Source: Nitrospirota bacterium (GTDB lineage: Bacteria > Nitrospirota > Nitrospiria > SBBL01 > Manganitrophaceae). From it: a stretch of DNA of 5,786 nt. The notes beneath the pieces are model-generated. The model worked only from the letters and a program-made list of their open reading frames with translations. It was not told the origin of the DNA and made no database searches. The number at the start of each line of letters is the position of its first letter. Positions within the stretch are counted from its first letter, which is position 1. Both the position numbers and the translations under genes were made by a program. Shown piece after piece: positions 5,323 through 5,786 of the stretch. The DNA is taken from NCBI GenBank assembly GCA_023248505.1, contig JAHFEM010000150.1:1-5786 (forward strand), given 5' to 3'.

Positions 5323-5786
5323 ATGAAGCGCGCATTTTCCCAAGGACACCTGCTTCGGCGCATCTTTTCGATGCAGCATGAATTGAACGATATTTTCAGA
5401 AGAACATTCGGGCCGGACCCCTTCGCGGTCGACTTCGACCCGGAGCGATGGGAGCGGTGGATGCCGTCGGCCGATCTTTATGAACGAGACGGCCAGTGGA
5501 CCGTTCGCGCGGAGCTCCCTGAGGTCGAACCGGAAGATGTCTCCCTCTCGATGGTCGGCCATCATCTGGTGATCCGGGGAGAACGAAAACCTCCGGAAGG
5601 CTTTAACCCGGAAAATGCAATTTTTCAGGAGTGCCCCTACGGTTTCTTCGAACGGATCATCACCCTCCCCGCCCCCGTCCCGGAAGATCGGATTCAGGCC
5701 CGATACCGGCAAGGGGTCCTCTATGTGACCCTTCCCGCCATGGAGACGAAGAAAAAGAGAATCGAAATCCGTTCCGAGGAGCCGCC
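5323..5786 (+). CDS. hsp20: Small heat-shock protein, Hsp20/alpha-crystallin family, cut at the right edge
   Basis: Hsp20 proteins are ATP-independent holdases that bind unfolding proteins in the cytoplasm as large oligomers. 154 codons are visible. An amphipathic N-terminal arm (residues 1-45, including LLRRIFSMQHELNDIFRR) precedes the alpha-crystallin domain, which starts at PSADLYERDGQWTVRAELP (48-66). The domain shows LVIRGERK (82-89), the ECPYGFFERIITLP stretch (103-116), the signature GVLYVTLP (131-138), and a C-terminal IEI (147-149) that fits the I-x-I motif which docks on a neighbouring subunit. The family is usually about 140-160 residues, so the stop codon is probably only a few codons beyond the window. 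The gene is divergent from EndoQ, with a 136-bp intergenic region. Family assignment is firm; heat induction is not shown by the promoter. Confidence 0.93.
   Translation, partial: MKRAFSQGHLLRRIFSMQHELNDIFRRTFGPDPFAVDFDPERWERWMPSADLYERDGQWTVRAELPEVEPEDVSLSMVGHHLVIRGERKPPEGFNPENAIFQECPYGFFERIITLPAPVPEDRIQARYRQGVLYVTLPAMETKKKRIEIRSEEP

Noticed and set aside
5227..5712. 161-residue open frame on the minus strand
   Set aside because: It is antisense to Hsp20 and its promoter, has no domain, and Hsp20 is clearly the real gene.

Overview
The window appears to come from a Gram-negative (diderm) bacterium. It carries the two membrane subunits of the lipopolysaccharide exporter (LptF and LptG), a small lipoprotein with a clear lipobox, and ordinary sigma70-type promoters. 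GC content is moderate, roughly 50% in the left half and about 60% or more in much of the right half by hand count of sample lines. The style of the TPR protein, and a bacterial endonuclease Q homologue next to a small heat-shock protein, would fit a Nitrospirota, NC10 or deltaproteobacterial-type genome. I cannot fix the phylum from this stretch.

Layout, left to right. (1) 1-1226, minus: the N-terminal 408 codons of a large tetratricopeptide-repeat protein that starts at TTG and runs off the left edge. (2) 1227-1360: a short control region with the TPR gene's promoter and a strong intrinsic terminator for the gene to its right. (3) 1361-1573, minus: a 70-residue proline-rich lipoprotein with an exact 11-residue tandem repeat. 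(4) 1574-1744: a divergent promoter region serving the lipoprotein (minus) and lptF (plus). (5) 1745-2875 and 2877-3959, plus: lptF and lptG, one base apart, with lptG starting at GTG. (6) 3963-5186, minus: a PHP-domain DNA repair nuclease of the endonuclease Q family, convergent with lptG with only 3 bp between the stop codons. (7) 5187-5322: a divergent intergenic region with an hsp20 promoter overlapped by a 7-bp inverted repeat. (8) 5323-5786, plus: a small heat-shock protein (Hsp20), cut by the right edge just before its expected end.

How the genes work together. LptF and LptG form the transmembrane part of the LptB2FG ABC transporter, which pulls LPS out of the inner membrane and hands it to the periplasmic bridge. 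The ATPase LptB and the bridge proteins are not in this window. The divergent lipoprotein is also an envelope protein, but a link to LPS export is only positional. EndoQ (repair of deaminated bases) and Hsp20 (holdase chaperone) are divergent neighbours; a common stress theme is possible but unproven. I saw no mobile element, CRISPR array, tRNA or rRNA, and no gene-free stretch longer than about 175 bp. The most interesting points are the bacterial EndoQ, the apparently near-leaderless lptFG mRNA, and the dyad lying across the hsp20 promoter.
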